Positions 61,105 through 64,000 of a DNA stretch of 64,000 bases are shown in pieces. The stretch's first letter is position 1. Each line of letters begins with the position of its first letter. Where the stretch lies: positions 248,001-312,000 of the forward strand of contig JADJPH010000002.1 in assembly GCA_016713335.1 (NCBI GenBank), given 5' to 3'. A model generated the notes under the pieces. The model did not search any database and was not told the DNA's origin. It saw only the letters and a list, made by a program, of their open reading frames with translations. The position numbers and the translations under genes are program-made. This stretch comes from Candidatus Fredericiella danica. GTDB lineage: Bacteria > Chloroflexota > Anaerolineae > Caldilineales > Caldilineaceae.

Positions 61105-62358
61105 ATGCCCACAGACACCGGCGCCTATCGAGAGACATTTCAGCGATTTCTGGTTACCGGGATCGCGCTGACGAGCGCTGCGGTGGAGCAAAATCAGGGC
61201 GTATTGGACGGCGAACTGCGGGAGCAGGCGTTACACGCTTGACCTCGGGCTTGGGGCGCCGGAGGCATGGCAGCAGGCGCGTGAACTGCTCTTCGCCCTG
61301 GCGCCGCACATGGAGCGGCTTGGCGCGCGCGAAGAGTGGATGGAGTTTCTGGTGCGCGGTAGGGCACTTGCCGCCGCGCATCAGGACCTGGCTGCTGAGG
61401 TCGAGTGTGTGCTGCAAGTGGCCTTTCTCCACCAATTGCGTGGCAATCTGGCTGAGGCCAGCGAACTGCTTGAAGGCGCACTTGCGAAGTTGGCTACCCA
61501 GGAGTTCCCGCGCCTACGCTCTGCCGTGCTCAATCGGGCCGCCTTCGTTGCCTATCTACAGGGGCGCTACGCAGACGCTTCGGCCCTCGCGTCCACTGCG
61601 CAACACGCCGCACCACGCGATGCCGTTGTTGAGATCGCTCAAAACGAGTTTATCTGGGGTGTATTGGCGCAGACGCACCATGAATGGCTGGAGTCAAAAG
61701 TTCACTTTCTGGAGGCGCTCCGGCTGTCTGAAGCACATCCATTCCACAATCCGCGCATGATTGCCTGGGGTCTGCTCAACTTAGGAACAGCGCATCGCCG
61801 CCTCGAAGAGCAGGCGCAGGCCCTTGACTGCTATGTACGGGCAGTTGAGTTACTGGAGCAGATCGGGGACCGGGTGCACGCTGCGGTTGCCCGGATGAAC
61901 ATCGGTAACCTGCATCTGCTTGCGGAGCGCCCCCAGGTTGCGCTTGAGTGGTATCAGACCGCAGAGCCAGTTTTCCGCCAGGTAAGGGATGAAGTGCGGT
62001 TGGCGCTGATCTACATCAATATGGGGATCGCCTGGCGTGATGCGGGTGACTATGCACGCGGAGGCGACCCTGCAGGCGGGGATTGAGCGAACAGAGGTGT
62101 TTGGGTCAGCGGTCGAGTTAGCGGGAAGCGCTCGGCGATCTGGCGCGCCTGTATTCGTTGCAAAAGCGCAGTGCCGAAGCAGAGGCAGCGCTGCGGCATG
62201 CATTAACGCTGATTGACCCGAACGGGGAGGGGCAGGAGTCGCAAGAACTGGCGACCGCACTTGGAGACAACTGGCCGGGCTTGAATTGGGAAGCGTCAGA
62301 CTCAAGTCACCATGAAGCAGTGAAACCGGCGGGGATCCGGCTCACTTCTTCACGGTGA
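61105..62358 (+). CDS. TPR-repeat protein, frameshifted
   Basis: About 415 aa assembled from four frame segments (breaks near 61230, 62065 and 62125). The central 258 residues hold tetratricopeptide-like repeats, e.g. ECVLQVAFLHQLRGNLAEAS, GLLNLGTAHRRLEEQAQALD and ARMNIGNLHLLAERPQVALE. The last segment resumes with LYSLQKRSAEAEAALRHALTL. TPR arrays bind proteins or peptides; next to a STAND ATPase they usually form the sensor part. Either the two were once a single NB-ARC-TPR protein or they act as a pair. Three breaks in one gene could also mean real decay. Confidence 0.72.
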
Positions 62359-62370
62359 CAGCTGCGTCTC

Positions 62371-64000
62371 TTAGCGTGCTGCAACTGGTAGGTATGCCTG
62401 GTACGCGTCGCCATACAATGGCCTCACCACCAAGAACACAGCAGAGCGATCGGCTACAAAAGCGATCTCGCCATTATCCTTGCCCATTGTGTATCCAGCC
62501 GGCTCCCAGGAGCGGTGATCTGGCGCCAGACGCAGGAGTGCAAGCCCGGCCAGAGACTGCGGATCGTGAGGAACCAGGCGAATGTTCGCCGCAAATGGAA
62601 GCACGGCAGGCTCACCTGTTTCGGTGTAGCCCGCGGCGCCTGCGACGGATAATGCGTCCGCATTACCTGCCGCCGAATCGGCGATGTCGACCACAATTGC
62701 GGGCAGCGCGGGCAAATAGTTGTCGGACGCCAGGTAGTCCTCACTCAAGGCGAGTGTCGTGGTGACAGCCTCCGCTGCGCCCGCTGGGGCTGCCATAACT
62801 ACGTAGACACCGGCAGTCGCCAGTTGCAACGCAATTGGTTGTGCCGCACGCCAGCTATGGCTTACGGTCTCGGAGCCAACTTGTGAAGATTCAACCGGCC
62901 CGGCGTTTTGCCTCGGCGCTGCTGCTTCAGGGGTCTTGCCCGCAGTGGCATCGACAGGAGCGATCGCAGTTGCGGCCGGACCCGCTGGCGTGAAATCGGC
63001 TTGTGCGCCTATGAGTTCCATCGCAATTGCATCGGCTGTTGTTCCCGGCGCGGCATACGCATCTAGCGCGGGTGTGGGCAACACGCCGGGCAGCCCGCGC
63101 GGCGCCGCGGCCAGTGTGCCGTCCGGATCACTGGGTGCTTCTGGCGCAGTGATGGTCTGTGGCGCTGTTGGCGCCGCGAGCGGCCGCTTTGGAGCGGCGG
63201 AAACCGGTCCAATCGGGGAAGTCTCATGTGATTCAAACTCGTCGAAGTAGTAGACGCCGCGGGTGTCATTGTCGATTCCGGCCTGCGGGCCGAGCCACAC
63301 TGTGTCGACTGCCAGCAGATCGTTGTCAATATTGTCTGTATGGGCCACCAGTACATTGTTAAGCCAAAGGTCGAGATACCCGTCATGTGTGGCGCTTGAA
63401 GATGCCGCCTTCCAATCAATCTCAATCTGGATCGGGAGACCGTCGAATGGCTCAGTTGGGGCGGCCACCCACTTCAAGTTGTCATTGAGCACGGACGCGC
63501 GCAGGCCATAGTCGCTGCCCGTGCGGACCAACTCAATCGCAACCACTGCGCGCACCGTATTGAAACCGCGGAAGATGGTATGGGCATTGCCGCTGGCCAT
63601 CTGTATGCCATTGGGGTTGAACAGGAAGCGAGCGCGATAGCGTTTGAGCGCGCTTGGCGTGCGGTCGACGACATAGAGGGGGTGGTTGTCGTCGATGTTT
63701 GCGCTGATGCCATATGCACCCGTGAGCGCGGCGTCATGCAGCGCAGCCAGATTACCGGCGTCGATCATGGCGGTCGCCCAGCGTGCCAGATCGCCGGATT
63801 CAAAGGCATCGACGAAGATCAGGTCAGGAATCGATTGTGGTGCGTAGGCGACAGTCACAGCGTGCGCCTGGGCGGGCATCGTGAGCCGGTTGGTAATTGC
63901 GGAACTGTTGCTGTTGGCGGCGCCAGTCCAGCTCAGAACAGCGAAGCCGTACTCAGGTGCAGCCGCAAGGGAGATGACTGCGCCTGCAACATAGGCGCCC
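62371..64000 (-). CDS. Secreted multidomain protein, N-terminus beyond the window
   Basis: The frame stays open to the right edge, so the gene is partial; the in-frame ATG at 63879 is not the start. At the edge are GAYVAGAVISLAAAPEYGFAVLSW and SAITNRLTMPAQAHAVTVAYA, typical of divergent InlB B-repeat domains. A lectin/laminin-G-like region follows (LIFVDAFESGDLARWA to GVYYFDEFESHE), then an A/P/T-rich linker (about 62880-63210), a beta-rich domain and the C-terminus YQAYLPVAAR. The tail resembles that of the giant protein at 1100-8731. Probably extracellular or wall-attached; function unknown. Confidence 0.8.
   Translation of the reverse strand, partial: GAYVAGAVISLAAAPEYGFAVLSWTGAANSNSSAITNRLTMPAQAHAVTVAYAPQSIPDLIFVDAFESGDLARWATAMIDAGNLAALHDAALTGAYGISANIDDNHPLYVVDRTPSALKRYRARFLFNPNGIQMASGNAHTIFRGFNTVRAVVAIELVRTGSDYGLRASVLNDNLKWVAAPTEPFDGLPIQIEIDWKAASSSATHDGYLDLWLNNVLVAHTDNIDNDLLAVDTVWLGPQAGIDNDTRGVYYFDEFESHETSPIGPVSAAPKRPLAAPTAPQTITAPEAPSDPDGTLAAAPRGLPGVLPTPALDAYAAPGTTADAIAMELIGAQADFTPAGPAATAIAPVDATAGKTPEAAAPRQNAGPVESSQVGSETVSHSWRAAQPIALQLATAGVYVVMAAPAGAAEAVTTTLALSEDYLASDNYLPALPAIVVDIADSAAGNADALSVAGAAGYTETGEPAVLPFAANIRLVPHDPQSLAGLALLRLAPDHRSWEPAGYTMGKDNGEIAFVADRSAVFLVVRPLYGDAYQAYLPVAAR

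Overview
This 64 kb window is a GC-rich bacterial chromosome segment. The gene content suggests a Chloroflexota bacterium, probably of the Anaerolineae/Caldilineae type. The reasons are a very large secreted protein built of DUF11-like repeats, secreted proteins ending in a short [FY][ML]PVxxR tail, several lipoprotein-type sugar-binding proteins and many carbohydrate kinases and dehydrogenases. This placement is inference; there is no rRNA or other taxonomic marker here, and I saw no tRNA genes.

Layout. 1-785: 3' end of a class V aminotransferase. 1100-8731: giant secreted repeat protein. 9131-9235: a 34-aa membrane peptide with its own terminator. 9468-10505: nucleotidyltransferase, converging through a 16-G tract on a LacI regulator (10346-11380). 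The LacI gene ends a minus-strand unit with an aldo-keto reductase and a zinc dehydrogenase. Divergent from that unit is a ribose-type ABC transporter (14158-17895), whose promoter carries two LacI-type palindromes. 18024-22560 (minus): GNAT protein, L-fucose isomerase, YgbA-like protein, DEAD-box helicase. 22577-23711: tandem array of about ten ~110 bp structured repeats. 23723-45453 (minus): two long sugar/polyol operons. The upstream one has LacI, binding protein, two permeases, a DUF2160-like small protein, five dehydrogenases and a 6-phospho-3-hexuloisomerase-like SIS protein. The downstream one has a binding protein, two permeases, two FGGY kinases, two PfkB kinases, a DUF4432 protein and an AroE-like enzyme. 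Neither has its own transport ATPase. 45708-59668 (plus): cyclic-2,3-diphosphoglycerate synthetase-like GTPase; Ap4A phosphorylase, MFS transporter and MBL hydrolase; an oligopeptide-type ABC system with a nitrilase-family amidase; an HdeD-PlsC fusion; a phosphofructokinase. 59676-62358: a STAND (NB-ARC) ATPase followed by a TPR protein. 62371-64000 (minus): a secreted protein running off the right edge.

The genes describe a heterotroph that imports sugars and polyols through several ABC systems, oxidises polyols to ketoses with a battery of dehydrogenases and phosphorylates them. Three sugar operons share one promoter design (GCTATTGACA, 17-bp spacer, TACAAT or TACAGT), in two cases overlaid by paired LacI-type operators. 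All four binding-protein genes are followed by a strong hairpin.

Caveat: about twenty genes carry one or more 1-2 nt frameshifts although the rest of each frame is intact. In one case an internal repeat copy shows the missing two bases directly. I read most of these as sequence errors and give the joined gene span for each affected gene.
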